Shown in pieces: positions 9,589-18,097 of a DNA stretch of 46,798 nucleotides. Within the stretch, counting starts at the first letter, position 1, and each line of letters starts with the position of its first letter. The notes beneath the pieces are model-generated. The model ran no database searches. It worked only from the letters and a program-made list of their open reading frames with translations, and was not told where the DNA came from. Origin of the DNA: Actinomycetota bacterium (GTDB taxonomy: Bacteria; Actinomycetota; Acidimicrobiia; Acidimicrobiales; Ilumatobacteraceae); assembly GCA_963169665.1 (NCBI GenBank), contig CAUJET010000222.1, positions 1-46,798 on the forward strand, given 5' to 3'. The translations under genes were made by a program, and so were the position numbers.

Positions 9589-11102
9589 GCCGACGTGCCC
9601 TCCTCGGCACGACGAGCCGTCATGCGGCGGGCGGCCGGAACAGCGGCGAGCAGGGCGGCCGCCTTGTTGCGGCATTCGAGGTCCTCGTCGTCGGGCACCG
9701 AGTCGGCGACGACGCCGGCACCCGCCTGGAACGACGCGCCATGCGGACCGGCGAACATCGTGCGGATCGCGAGGGCGGTGTCGAGGTTGCCGCTGAAGTC
9801 GACATAGCCCACCACACCCGCGTACGGGCCGCGCTTCACGGGTTCGAGCGCGTCGATGATCTCCATCGCACGCACCTTCGGCGCGCCGCTCACGGTGCCG
9901 GCCGGCAGCGTGGCTCGCAGCACGTCGATGGGCGTCTTGCCGTCCACCAGCTCACCGCTCACCTGCGACGTGAGGTGCATCACGTGGCTGTAGCGCTCGA
10001 GCGACATCAGTTCGTCGACGTGCACGGTGCCGTACTTCGCCACACGTCCCACGTCGTTGCGGGCGAGGTCGACGAGCATGATGTGCTCGGCCACCTCCTT
10101 CGGATGCTCCTTCAGCTCGGCGGCCATGCGGCGGTCGTCCTCGTCGGTGCGGCCGCGGCGCCGGGTGCCGGCGATCGGCCTACTGACGACCTTGCGCCCG
10201 AGCACCTGCACCATCGGCTCGGGCGAGCTGCCGGCGATGGTGACACCTGGATTCCGCAGGAAGTACATGTACGGACTCGGGTTCACCTGGCGGAGCACGC
10301 GGTAGAAGTCGAACGGATCGGCCTGCAGGTCGATGTCGTAGCGCTGGCTGAGCACCACCTGGAAGATGTCGCCGGCGAGGATGTGCTCCTTCGCCACCTC
10401 GACCGCCTGCTGATACATGCCGCCCGACATGGTGCTGACCACGTGGGGGATGGCCTCGCCGAGCTGCGGTGGTTCGACGGGGGGCGACGCGAGCGGTCGC
10501 GAGAGCTTCGCCGCCGCGGCTTCCACGCGTGCACACGCGAGGTCGTACTCGCGGTCGACGTCGTCGGTGCCCATGTCGAGCACCGGGACGCTCTCGATGA
10601 GGTACACGCGCTGACGCCAGTGGTCGAACGCCGCCAGCGATCCGATGATGCTCATCACCGCATCGGGCAGCCGGCGATCGTCGTCGGGCGTGTCGGGCAG
10701 GCGTTCCACTTCGCGCACGACGTCGTAGCCGAGATACCCCATCACGCCACCCTGCAACGGCGGCAGGTCGGGGATGATCGGCGCGCGGTAGGCGGCGACG
10801 ATCGCGTCGAGGGCGGCGAGCATGCCCCGGTCGTACGGGATGTCGGCGCTGAGGTGCTGGCCGGTCTTGGTGATCAGGCCGTCGCGCAGCTCGAGCGTCG
10901 CCACGGGGTCGTGGCCGACGAAGCTGTACCTGCTCCACCGTTCGCCGTGCTCGACCGACTCGAGCAGGAATCCGTCACCGTCGCCGACGAGCTTCAAGAA
11001 CGCGGCCACCGGGGTCTCCAGGTCGGCCAGGAGCTCGGTCCACACCGGCACCACCGTGTGCTCGGCGGCGAGCGCGTGGAACTCCTCGCGCGACGGCCTC
11101 AT
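9585..11102 (-). CDS. trpE: anthranilate synthase component I
   Basis: TrpE makes anthranilate from chorismate, the first step of tryptophan synthesis, with an ammonia-supplying TrpG that is not in this window. The 505-residue protein has the tryptophan-feedback motif LLES near residue 46 and the chorismate-binding core: GDIFQVVLSQRY, AGSSPEPMVQVLGRKVVSRPIAGTRRRG, HIMLVDLARNDVGRVAKYG and ATLPAGTVSGAPKVRAMEIID. The LLES element argues for TrpE over PabB. The start is ATG at 11102, 19 bases after the hisI stop; the frame continues upstream only by running through hisI. A hisI-trpE order is common in actinobacteria. Confidence 0.96.
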   Translation of the reverse strand: MRPSREEFHALAAEHTVVPVWTELLADLETPVAAFLKLVGDGDGFLLESVEHGERWSRYSFVGHDPVATLELRDGLITKTGQHLSADIPYDRGMLAALDAIVAAYRAPIIPDLPPLQGGVMGYLGYDVVREVERLPDTPDDDRRLPDAVMSIIGSLAAFDHWRQRVYLIESVPVLDMGTDDVDREYDLACARVEAAAAKLSRPLASPPVEPPQLGEAIPHVVSTMSGGMYQQAVEVAKEHILAGDIFQVVLSQRYDIDLQADPFDFYRVLRQVNPSPYMYFLRNPGVTIAGSSPEPMVQVLGRKVVSRPIAGTRRRGRTDEDDRRMAAELKEHPKEVAEHIMLVDLARNDVGRVAKYGTVHVDELMSLERYSHVMHLTSQVSGELVDGKTPIDVLRATLPAGTVSGAPKVRAMEIIDALEPVKRGPYAGVVGYVDFSGNLDTALAIRTMFAGPHGASFQAGAGVVADSVPDDEDLECRNKAAALLAAVPAARRMTARRAEEGTSA

Positions 11103-11121
11103 CGTCAACGACCACACGGCG

Positions 11122-11502
11122 TCAGCTCTCCGACGATTCGGTGCTGTCGGCGCCGAACTTGCGGAAGAAGCACGAGCGGGCGCCGGTGTGGCACGCACCG
11201 TTGCCGTCCTGGATCACCTTGAACAGCAACACGTCGGCGTCGCAGTCGTAGAACGCCTCCTGCACCCACTGCACCTCGCCGCTGGTGTCGCCCTTGCGCC
11301 ACACCTCCTGGCGGCTGCGGCTCCAGTAGACGGTGCGGCCTTCCTGCATCGTCAGCTGCAGGGTCTCGGCGTTCATCCACGCCACCATCAGCACGGTGCC
11401 GTCGCTCACGTCCTGGGCGATCGCGGGCACGAGGCCGCTCGCGTCGTACTTCACCGCAGCGAGCTGCTCGGGGGTTGCTTCGATCCGGACGCCGGCAGAC
11501 AT
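11122..11502 (-). CDS. hisI: phosphoribosyl-AMP cyclohydrolase
   Basis: HisI opens the ring of phosphoribosyl-AMP, the third step of histidine synthesis. The 126-residue single-domain enzyme has the standard motifs: MVAWMNAETLQLT, TVYWSRSRQEVWRKGDTSG, the metal-binding DCDADVLLFKV and the zinc-ligand GACHTGARSCF. No HisE domain is fused. It sits apart from the main his operon at 22768-27505, next to trpE. ATG at 11502 gives the usual N-terminus. Confidence 0.97.
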   Translation of the reverse strand: MSAGVRIEATPEQLAAVKYDASGLVPAIAQDVSDGTVLMVAWMNAETLQLTMQEGRTVYWSRSRQEVWRKGDTSGEVQWVQEAFYDCDADVLLFKVIQDGNGACHTGARSCFFRKFGADSTESSES

Positions 11503-11587
11503 GGCGGTCACTCTACGAGAGAGTCGTCCCGACGGCCCAAGGGCTTCGCCGGTCCGCTGCCGGGTCGCTACGGGCTCCTGCGCGTGC

Positions 11588-11911
11588 CTAGAGGTAGAGA
11601 CCCGTGCTCGACTCGATGCGCTTGGCGGCCACCGCGTGGATGTCGCGCTCGCGCAACATGATGTAGTCGGTGCCCCCGACCTCCACCTCGTAGCGGTCCT
11701 CGGGGCTGAACAGCACCCGGTCGCCGACCTCGGCGGTGCGCACGTTCTGGCCGAGTGCCACCACCTCGGCCCATACGAGGCGCTTGGAGATCTGCGCCGT
11801 CGCCGGGATGAGGATGCCACCGGTGGAGCGACGCTCGCCGTCCTTCTCGGGGATGTGGACGAGCACGCGGTCGTTCAGCATCTTGATGGGCAGCTTGTCG
11901 TCCACGGCCAT
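11588..11911 (-). CDS. groES: GroES-like co-chaperonin
   Basis: The 107-residue product has the Cpn10 pattern: LPIKMLNDRVLVHIPEKDGE with RSTGGILIPATA (the mobile-loop region), VALGQNVRTAEVGDRVLFSPED and the terminal YIMLRERDIHAV. Co-chaperonins cap GroEL rings during folding. No groEL is adjacent, and the sequence differs from the main GroES consensus (for example QISKRLVWAEV), so it may be a second, divergent copy. The start is ATG at 11911; the longer upstream frame enters the divergent hydrolase gene. Confidence 0.85.
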   Translation of the reverse strand: MAVDDKLPIKMLNDRVLVHIPEKDGERRSTGGILIPATAQISKRLVWAEVVALGQNVRTAEVGDRVLFSPEDRYEVEVGGTDYIMLRERDIHAVAAKRIESSTGLYL

Positions 11912-11934
11912 GGGCGCAGGGTACCGTCGGCCTC

Positions 11935-12597
11935 GTGGGGATCGAAACGCACCAAGTGGGGCTGCACACGGCCGACGGATTCCGACTCGAGGCCGACCTC
12001 TGTTCGCCGCACGGCGCGACCGTCGGGGTGGTGATCTGCCATCCCCATCCACAGTTCGGCGGCGACCGGTACAACGCGATCGTCGACGCCGTGTTCCGCG
12101 CCGTCGCCGGCGCGGGGATGGCAGTGCTGCGGTTCGACTTCCGGGGCGTCAACGACTCCGAGGGCGCCCACGGCGGCGGGGTGGCCGAGCGGCTCGATGC
12201 CGCAGCGGCGCTCGACACCATGTCCTCGGTGATCGACGGACCGCTGTGGCTCGCCGGTTACTCCTTCGGTGCAGCCGTCGCACTCGACGTGGTGCACCCG
12301 CAGCTGGTCGGCTGGTTGGCCGTCGCGCCACCGCTCGCCGTCATGCCCGGCGCACGAGCGGCAGGGCCCGACCCGCGACCCAAGTACGTGCTCGTCGCCG
12401 GCCACGACCAGTTCAGCCCGCCCGATCCGACGAGTGAGGCGATGGCCGACTGGGTCGAGACGGAGATGACGGTGATCCCGCGGGCCGACCACTTCTTCGC
12501 GGCCGACTTGGCGACGATCGCGTCGTGGTCGCTCGACGCGCTGGCACGCCCGCTCGACGCGTCGGCCGATGCTCCCGGGGTCAGCCCCGAGGCGTGA
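11935..12597 (+). CDS. alpha/beta hydrolase (dienelactone-hydrolase-like)
   Basis: The 220-residue protein is a small serine hydrolase. It has a strand-turn CHPHPQFGGDRYNAIV near residue 35, nucleophile elbow GYSFGAA near 109, acid region AGHDQFSPP and catalytic histidine in PRADHFF. The HPHPQFGG start is shared with a common bacterial group of poorly characterised hydrolases. GTG at 11935 is the only start giving the full first strand. It is divergent from groES (23 bases between starts) and overlaps the P450 gene tail to tail by 17 bases. Confidence 0.87.
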   Translation: MGIETHQVGLHTADGFRLEADLCSPHGATVGVVICHPHPQFGGDRYNAIVDAVFRAVAGAGMAVLRFDFRGVNDSEGAHGGGVAERLDAAAALDTMSSVIDGPLWLAGYSFGAAVALDVVHPQLVGWLAVAPPLAVMPGARAAGPDPRPKYVLVAGHDQFSPPDPTSEAMADWVETEMTVIPRADHFFAADLATIASWSLDALARPLDASADAPGVSPEA

Positions 12598-13879
12598 GCT
12601 CCACCGGCAGCGACGTGAGGCCGCGCAGGATCCAGCTGGGCCCGTAGCGCAGCGCCGACGGGTCGACCGGGCGGATCTGGGAGAACCGACGGGTGAGCAC
12701 CTGCAGCGCGATGGTCGCTTCGAGCCGCGCCAACGGTGCGCCCACGCAGTAGTGCACCCCCTTGCCGAACGCGACGTGCTGCTGCACCTTGTCGCGGTCG
12801 GCGTTGAAGTCGGCGGCGTCGTCGCCGAACATCGTCTCGTCACGGTTGGCGGAGCCGTACAGCACCCACAGCGTGGAACCCTGCGGGATGGGCACGCCAC
12901 CGAGCTCGGTGTCTCGGGTGACGATGCGGAACAGCCCCTGGTTCGGGCTCGCCAGGCGGAGGCACTCCTCGACCACTCGGCCCGCCCGATCGGGTTCGGC
13001 GGCGATGCGCTCCCACTCGTCAGGGTGACCGTCGAGCAGCACGATCGCGTCGGCGATCAGGCTCGCCGTCGTCTCGCTGCCGGCCACCTGCAGCTGCTGC
13101 ACGATCGACAGCAGCTCGGCCATCTCGAGCGGGCCGCCCTCGATGTCGTCGGCCGAGTCGAGACGTGCCTCGAGCAGGGCCGTGAGCAGATCGTCCTTCG
13201 GGTGGTCCATCCGGTGCTCGAACTCGGCAGCGAAGTACTGCTGCAGCTCGACCACGCCCTCGGCGAAACCGATCCACCCGTCCATGTCGAGCTGGCGACC
13301 GATCGGCGCGACCGATGCGTCGGCCCAACGCTTGAAGTCGGCGAACCGCTCCTCGGGCACGCCGAGCGCGAGCGCCACGGTCGAAGTGGGGATCGGCACG
13401 CAGAAACTGGGGATCAGGTCGATCGTGGTGCTCTCGAAGGCATCGACGAGTCCTTCGCAGATGCGGAGCACGTCGGGGGCGAGGTCCTGCACGCGCTTGG
13501 GCGTGAACGCCTTGGACACGAGGCGTCGGAACCGGGTGTGCACGGGCGGATCGGCCGTGAGCATCGTCGCCGGGCGAGGCCAGCCCTTCGACATGATCTC
13601 GCGCACCTTGAGCATCACGTCCTCGGGGGGAATGGCCTGGGACGACCCGAACTTCGACGAGAACGTGTGCCAGTCGGTGAGAACCTGGGTGACGAGGTCG
13701 AAGCGGGAGACGGCGTAGACCCGCTCGTCACCCCGGCCGACCCACTCCCCCGGCAGCACGTGGACCGGCGGTCCCTCGCGCAACGTCGCGTAGTGCGGGA
13801 ACGGACACTGTTGGACCTCGTCGCGGCGTGGATCGAAGTCCACGCCTCCGGTGCTGTCGGTGTGCTCGGTGGCGGTCAC
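12581..13879 (-). CDS. cytochrome P450
   Basis: A soluble bacterial P450 of 432 residues that inserts oxygen into an unknown substrate, using electrons from a ferredoxin not encoded here. Visible motifs are the I-helix AGSETT at 266-271, ExxR (Glu305-Arg308) and the heme loop FGKGVHYCVGAPLARLE with ligand Cys378. The start is GTG at 13879, 15 bases after the Rieske oxygenase stop, so the two are very likely cotranscribed. Two oxygenases in one unit suggest catabolism or tailoring of a hydrophobic compound. Confidence 0.96.
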   Translation of the reverse strand: MTATEHTDSTGGVDFDPRRDEVQQCPFPHYATLREGPPVHVLPGEWVGRGDERVYAVSRFDLVTQVLTDWHTFSSKFGSSQAIPPEDVMLKVREIMSKGWPRPATMLTADPPVHTRFRRLVSKAFTPKRVQDLAPDVLRICEGLVDAFESTTIDLIPSFCVPIPTSTVALALGVPEERFADFKRWADASVAPIGRQLDMDGWIGFAEGVVELQQYFAAEFEHRMDHPKDDLLTALLEARLDSADDIEGGPLEMAELLSIVQQLQVAGSETTASLIADAIVLLDGHPDEWERIAAEPDRAGRVVEECLRLASPNQGLFRIVTRDTELGGVPIPQGSTLWVLYGSANRDETMFGDDAADFNADRDKVQQHVAFGKGVHYCVGAPLARLEATIALQVLTRRFSQIRPVDPSALRYGPSWILRGLTSLPVELTPRG

Positions 13880-13894
13880 GGTGCGGCCTCGCGA

Positions 13895-15259
13895 TCAGTC
13901 CGCTGCGATCCACTGCTCGAGGAGCGCGTGGAAGTGGCGGAGCTTGGTCTCCTGATAGTTGGCGAAGGTGACCGTGTCGATCGCCCCCGTCTCCAGGCCG
14001 GCCTGCACCTTCGGCAGGTTGAACACGTCCTGGTTGAACACCCGGGCGAGCATCCCGAGCTCGAAGGCCTCGGTCCAGTCGTCGTCGGGTCCGAGGTGGT
14101 GGATCGGCACGGCCGGCGGCCTGCCCTCGGCCTCGTCGTACGGGGCGAGGAACATGCACTCCATGATCGCCATGTCGTGGCGGTTGCCGTACGGCCGGAA
14201 GCGATAGACGATGCGGTTGTAGGCGCCCCACGGATGGAAGTTCGGGAACACCGTGTAGTAGAAGCTGTCGCACATCTCGGCGTCGCTGAGCTGATCGGCA
14301 GCGGCCTCGCCGATCGCACCCGCCATGGCGTCGCGGCGGAGCTGACCGGCCGTCTCGCGGGCGGTGCGACCGTCGGGCACCTCCATGATCCGTGGCTCGT
14401 CGAGGCTGCGATCGAACATCGCGTCGAGCATGTCCTGCTCGGTCGGCGTCCACTTCAGGTGCGGGCTGGGCGTGCCGTTGGGGGTGATCGCCCGGCAGAA
14501 GTTCCCGAACACGTCGTACTGGCTGTTGGCGTCACCGATGCCGGCGAGCAGCTGCGGGTGCGTGGCCACCACGTGGTAGGCCTCCATGAAGGCCTCCTGC
14601 GCGAGCTTCCAGTTGCAGCGCAGCACCTTGGCCACGTGGGCCTGCTTGTAGCGCCGCTCGAGCGGCCAGCGCTCGAAGTGGGTGGACAGATCGCCCAGGT
14701 GATCGGCGAGCGGCGCGGCGTCGTGGTCGAAGTTGACGAACACGAAGCCACCCCAGGTGTCGACCTTCACCTCGGGCAGCGTCCAGTCGTCGGTCACCTG
14801 CGGGAAGTCCCACTTGCACGGCACGTGCTTGAGCGAGCCGTCGAGGTTCCACGCGAAGCCGTGGAACGCGCACCGGAGTTCGCTGTCGCGGCCCGGCTTC
14901 TCCTTCAAGAGACGGCCACGATGCAGGCAGATGTTCTGGTACGCCTTGATCGTGTCGGGGGCGACGCGCACCACGACGACGGACAGGTTGGCGATGTCGT
15001 AGGTGATGTGGTCGCCGACCTCGGGCACGTCCTCCTCGCGGCAGGCCATCTGCCAGACCTTCTTCCAGAGCTTCTCGACCTCGAGCTCGTGGAAGGCCCG
15101 CGACGTGTAGCGCTCGACCGGCACGAAGGTGGGGCCGGGCTCGATCGGGTTGCGCATCCGCAGCACGACGGGCACCGGCTTGGTGTCGACATCGAGCAGG
15201 TCCTGGTAGTCGGCACCGCGTGAGCGCACCGGCGAGACGGGTTCGTCGATGGCGGTCAC
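13895..15259 (-). CDS. Rieske non-heme iron oxygenase, alpha subunit
   Basis: The 454-residue protein has the Rieske cluster motif CLH-x16-CAFH (cysteines near 111 and 130) and the mononuclear iron site NWKLAQEAFMEAYHVVATHP with histidines near 229 and 234. Such enzymes hydroxylate aromatic, terpenoid or steroid rings and need an external reductase, which is absent from this window. The start is GTG at 15259, overlapping the stop of the 87-residue gene by four bases (GTGA). The frame remains open upstream but only through that gene. The order is small gene, Rieske, P450. Confidence 0.95.
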   Translation of the reverse strand: MTAIDEPVSPVRSRGADYQDLLDVDTKPVPVVLRMRNPIEPGPTFVPVERYTSRAFHELEVEKLWKKVWQMACREEDVPEVGDHITYDIANLSVVVVRVAPDTIKAYQNICLHRGRLLKEKPGRDSELRCAFHGFAWNLDGSLKHVPCKWDFPQVTDDWTLPEVKVDTWGGFVFVNFDHDAAPLADHLGDLSTHFERWPLERRYKQAHVAKVLRCNWKLAQEAFMEAYHVVATHPQLLAGIGDANSQYDVFGNFCRAITPNGTPSPHLKWTPTEQDMLDAMFDRSLDEPRIMEVPDGRTARETAGQLRRDAMAGAIGEAAADQLSDAEMCDSFYYTVFPNFHPWGAYNRIVYRFRPYGNRHDMAIMECMFLAPYDEAEGRPPAVPIHHLGPDDDWTEAFELGMLARVFNQDVFNLPKVQAGLETGAIDTVTFANYQETKLRHFHALLEQWIAAD

Positions 15260-15519
15260 GTCGCGGCTCCGCTCGAGACGGTCTGCTGACGCTGGCGGGC
15301 GATGCTCGGCAGGTCCTTCGGGTTGCGGGCCATGTTGGCGGGCACCTGTGGGCCGGCGAGCCACAGGCAGAAATGCGGGTCGGCGTGGTGCAGATCGCCG
15401 GAGACGTGATCGCCCTCGTGGGTGAACAGGCCCACGTGTCCGTCGAGGCTCACCTCCACCAGACCGTCGTCTCGCACGTCGTACATGGCTCCGCTGAGCG
15501 GATGCTTGCGCAGGCGCAT
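15256..15519 (-). CDS. small hypothetical protein, first gene of the Rieske-P450 unit
   Basis: 87 residues, beginning MRLRKHPLSGAMYDVRDDGL and ending in SSGAAT. It is rich in histidine (HEGDHVSGDLHHADPHF), has no membrane segment and belongs to no family I recognise. The 4-base overlap with the Rieske gene implies tight coupling. The spaced histidines could bind metal or the Rieske partner, but that is speculation. It starts at ATG 15519, facing the SnoaL-like gene across a 147-base divergent region. Confidence 0.7.
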   Translation of the reverse strand: MRLRKHPLSGAMYDVRDDGLVEVSLDGHVGLFTHEGDHVSGDLHHADPHFCLWLAGPQVPANMARNPKDLPSIARQRQQTVSSGAAT

Positions 15520-15619
15520 GGTGTCCCCCTCCTCAGGCGTTCCCGGGGTCGGTCCCCCGGGCTCGATTCCCCAGACTCGATGTGCGAGGACGGTACGGAA
15601 TTGATCGGTCAGTTAGATA

Positions 15620-15633
15620 GGGACCTTGGTCCC
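15620..15633. promoter_or_regulatory. candidate operator, 14-base inverted repeat
   Basis: GGGACC-TT-GGTCCC is a perfect inverted repeat in the divergent region between the Rieske-P450 unit (start 15519) and the SnoaL-like gene (start 15667). Its place suits a regulator acting on both directions. No regulator gene is adjacent. Confidence 0.35.
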
Positions 15634-15666
15634 GACCTGGGCGTTCACACTCGCTACGTTGCCCAC

Positions 15667-16131
15667 ATGACCGATTCACGGGCCGAAGCCGACCTCGATC
15701 ACCAGTTCCGTCGCGTCGTCGACGAGGCCGCGGTCCGCGACCTCGCGGCCCGCTATTGCTGGGCCATCGACCGACTCGACCGGGAGGCATTCGACGACGT
15801 CTTCCTCCCCGACGCGACCGCGGTGCTCGGCCAGGGCGAGCAGCGCGGCATCGAGGAGATCTGGGGCAAGGTGCACCTCGTGCTGTCGCCGCTCACCTGC
15901 AGCCAGCACCTCGTCGGGTCGCACGTCGTGGAGGTCGACGGCGACACCGCCACGCATCGATGCCACTTCCACGCACAGCACGTGATGACGGGTTGCGAGG
16001 GCGGCGACCAGTTCATCGTCGCCGGCACCTATGAGGATCGGGTGGAGCGCACCGAGGCTGGGTGGCGCATCCGCCATCGCGACCTCACCGTGCTGTGGAC
16101 CAGCGGCAACCAGCGGGTGGTGCGCCGCTGA
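15667..16131 (+). CDS. SnoaL-like (NTF2 fold) protein
   Basis: 154 residues. The opening DEAAVRDLAARYCWAIDRLDREAFDDVFLPDATAVLG is the classic helix-turn-strand of SnoaL-like polyketide cyclase, dehydratase or isomerase proteins. The C-terminal half follows the usual strand pattern, ending in GWRIRHRDLTVLW. These proteins catalyse varied small-molecule reactions and are frequent beside Rieske and P450 oxygenases. The start is ATG at 15667; the frame runs further upstream through the divergent promoter and is not used. The substrate is unknown. Confidence 0.87.
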   Translation: MTDSRAEADLDHQFRRVVDEAAVRDLAARYCWAIDRLDREAFDDVFLPDATAVLGQGEQRGIEEIWGKVHLVLSPLTCSQHLVGSHVVEVDGDTATHRCHFHAQHVMTGCEGGDQFIVAGTYEDRVERTEAGWRIRHRDLTVLWTSGNQRVVRR

Positions 16132-16170
16132 CCGTGCATCGGCGACGGGCTCGACGCCCGGACGCCCTGC

Positions 16171-17166
16171 TCAGCGGACGACGGCGGCGATGCGCTCCAT
16201 CACGTCGGAGGTGAGCTTCGGCAACACGTCGATGGCCGCGAAGTTCTCGACCACCTGGCTCGCTCGGCTGGCGCCGGTGATCACGGTCGACACCTGCGGG
16301 TTGGCCGCGCACCAGGCGATGGCGAGCTGGGCGAGCGAGCAGTCGAGCTCGGCCGCGATCGGGCGGAGCTGTTCGACCTTGGCGATCTGTGCCGGGTCGG
16401 TGAGCCGGTCGGCGAGCCAGCCATGGCCGGGCAGCGCACCGCGCGAGTCGTCGGGGATGCCGTTCGCGTACTTGCCGGTGAGCAGACCCGACGCGAGCGG
16501 GCTCCAGATCGTGGTGCCGAGGCCGATGTCCTCGTAGAGCCGGGCGTACTCGGTTTCCACCCGGCGGCGGGCGAACATGTTGTACTGCGGCTGCTCGACG
16601 ATCGGCTTGTGCAGGTGGTGTCGGTCGGCGATGTCCCACGCAGCACGGATCTCGTCGGCGCTCCACTCGCTCGTACCCCAGTAGAGCGCACGGCCCGAGC
16701 TGATGATGTCGCTCATCGCCCACACCGTCTCCTCGATCGGGGTGTTCGGATCGGGACGGTGGCAGTAGATGACGTCGATGAAGTCGACCTGCATGCGCTC
16801 GAGCGACCCCTCCATCGCGTGCATCAGGTACTTGCGGTTCAGGGTGTTCTGCATGTTCGGCATGCGGCCGTGGATGCCCCAGAAGAACTTGGTCGTGAGC
16901 ACGAAGCTGTGGCGGGGCCAACCGAGCTGCTGCATGACGCGCCCCATGATCGACTCGCTCTCGCCGCCGGCGTAGGCCTCGGCGTTGTCGAAGAAGTTGC
17001 AGCCGGCGTCGTACGCGGCCTGCATGCACTCGAGCGCGGTGTCGTCCTTCAACTGGTTGTCGAAGGTGACCCACGACCCGAACGACAGCACCGACACCTG
17101 GATGCCGCTGCGGCCGAGGCGGCGGTACTGCATCTTCTTCTTCAGTTCGTTGCTCGAGGAGGTCAT
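16171..17166 (-). CDS. aldo/keto reductase (potassium-channel-beta-like)
   Basis: An NADPH-dependent (beta/alpha)8 oxidoreductase of 331 residues. The catalytic tetrad regions are visible: FFDNAEAYAGGESE (Asp, Tyr), VLTTKFFWG (Lys) and DVIYCHRPDPNTPIEETV (His). The GRSGIQVSVLSFGSWVTF start and QPQYNMFARRRVETEY segment match the AKR6 group. The start is ATG at 17166. It lies 36 bases downstream of the alpha/beta hydrolase gene on the same strand and converges with the SnoaL-like gene. Confidence 0.93.
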   Translation of the reverse strand: MTSSSNELKKKMQYRRLGRSGIQVSVLSFGSWVTFDNQLKDDTALECMQAAYDAGCNFFDNAEAYAGGESESIMGRVMQQLGWPRHSFVLTTKFFWGIHGRMPNMQNTLNRKYLMHAMEGSLERMQVDFIDVIYCHRPDPNTPIEETVWAMSDIISSGRALYWGTSEWSADEIRAAWDIADRHHLHKPIVEQPQYNMFARRRVETEYARLYEDIGLGTTIWSPLASGLLTGKYANGIPDDSRGALPGHGWLADRLTDPAQIAKVEQLRPIAAELDCSLAQLAIAWCAANPQVSTVITGASRASQVVENFAAIDVLPKLTSDVMERIAAVVR

Positions 17167-17202
17167 GCGAGCGAACCTAGCGCCGACGGCGCGCCGTCGC
17201 AG

Positions 17203-18024
17203 TCAGCGCGCGAGGTGTGCCTCGACAGCGGCCGCCCACGCGTCGGCATGGGTGAGCTGCGGCGAGTGGTACGCACCGTCGATCACGACCACCCTGCCGT
17301 CGGCGACCGATGCGGCGAGGTCGGCGGACTGGCCGACGAAGGGATGGTCGTGCTCGCCGACGATCACCGTGACCGGACAGCCGATCGCCGCGAGACGGCC
17401 GCGCTCGACCTCGGACGTGAACAGCTCGATGCCCAGCGCCTTGGCGGCGAACGGGTCGAACGACGCGCTGCGTTGCACCTTCAACTGCTGCCAGTCGTCG
17501 GGGGTCGACGCGGCGATCAACTCGGTCTCAGGACCGTCCATCGCGCGCAGGTCGGGCAACCCGTCGGAGGGGTCGTAGCCAACGATGAAGGCCTCCATCA
17601 TCGCCGCGATGTCGGGCTCGTCTGGACGGAACGACCAGCCGCTCGTGTCCATCAGGATCAACGAACGCACCAGATCCGGCCGGGCGAGCGTGACCTCGAT
17701 GCTCACGGCACCACCCATCGAGTGGCCGAGGAGGTCGACCGGTCCACCGACCTCGGCGTCGATCAACTCGATCAGATCCGATGCGATCCGCCGGATCGAA
17801 TAGTGGTCGATCACGCCGAGGTTCGTCGACGCACCGTGTCCGCGGTGGTCGAGCACCACGACATCGCGACGTTCGGCGAGCGGCTCGACGTGCATCGCGA
17901 AGTCGTGCGACGACCCCGAGAACCCGTGGCACAACAGCAGAGGCACTCCCCCGGCACCGCCGAAGCGGTCCCACGCCAGTTCCACCCCATCGACCGCGAA
18001 GGTCTTCCCCAACGACGTGATCAT
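17203..18024 (-). CDS. alpha/beta hydrolase
   Basis: A 273-residue serine hydrolase with oxyanion-hole motif LLCHGFSGSSHDF, DHRGHGAS, nucleophile elbow GHSMGGAVS near residue 100, acid in GEHDHPF and final histidine in GAYHSPQLTH. It resembles the epoxide-hydrolase and haloperoxidase branch. The specific substrate is unknown. ATG at 18024 fits the family N-terminus. It shares a 73-base divergent region with the 2OG oxygenase gene. Confidence 0.9.
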   Translation of the reverse strand: MITSLGKTFAVDGVELAWDRFGGAGGVPLLLCHGFSGSSHDFAMHVEPLAERRDVVVLDHRGHGASTNLGVIDHYSIRRIASDLIELIDAEVGGPVDLLGHSMGGAVSIEVTLARPDLVRSLILMDTSGWSFRPDEPDIAAMMEAFIVGYDPSDGLPDLRAMDGPETELIAASTPDDWQQLKVQRSASFDPFAAKALGIELFTSEVERGRLAAIGCPVTVIVGEHDHPFVGQSADLAASVADGRVVVIDGAYHSPQLTHADAWAAAVEAHLAR

Positions 18025-18097
18025 GCGAGCACCCTAGACAGCGTCGGCCGTCAGCCCGGGAAGCCGAACTCGGCGACGGCCGCCTACTGTGCCCGCC

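Noticed and set aside
9741..11222. 493-codon open frame antisense to trpE
   Set aside because: Compositional shadow; trpE motifs on the other strand are complete.
12569..15223. 884-codon open frame antisense to the P450 and Rieske genes
   Set aside because: It crosses the junction of two well-supported genes and is low-complexity Arg/His/Val-rich; same artefact of composition.
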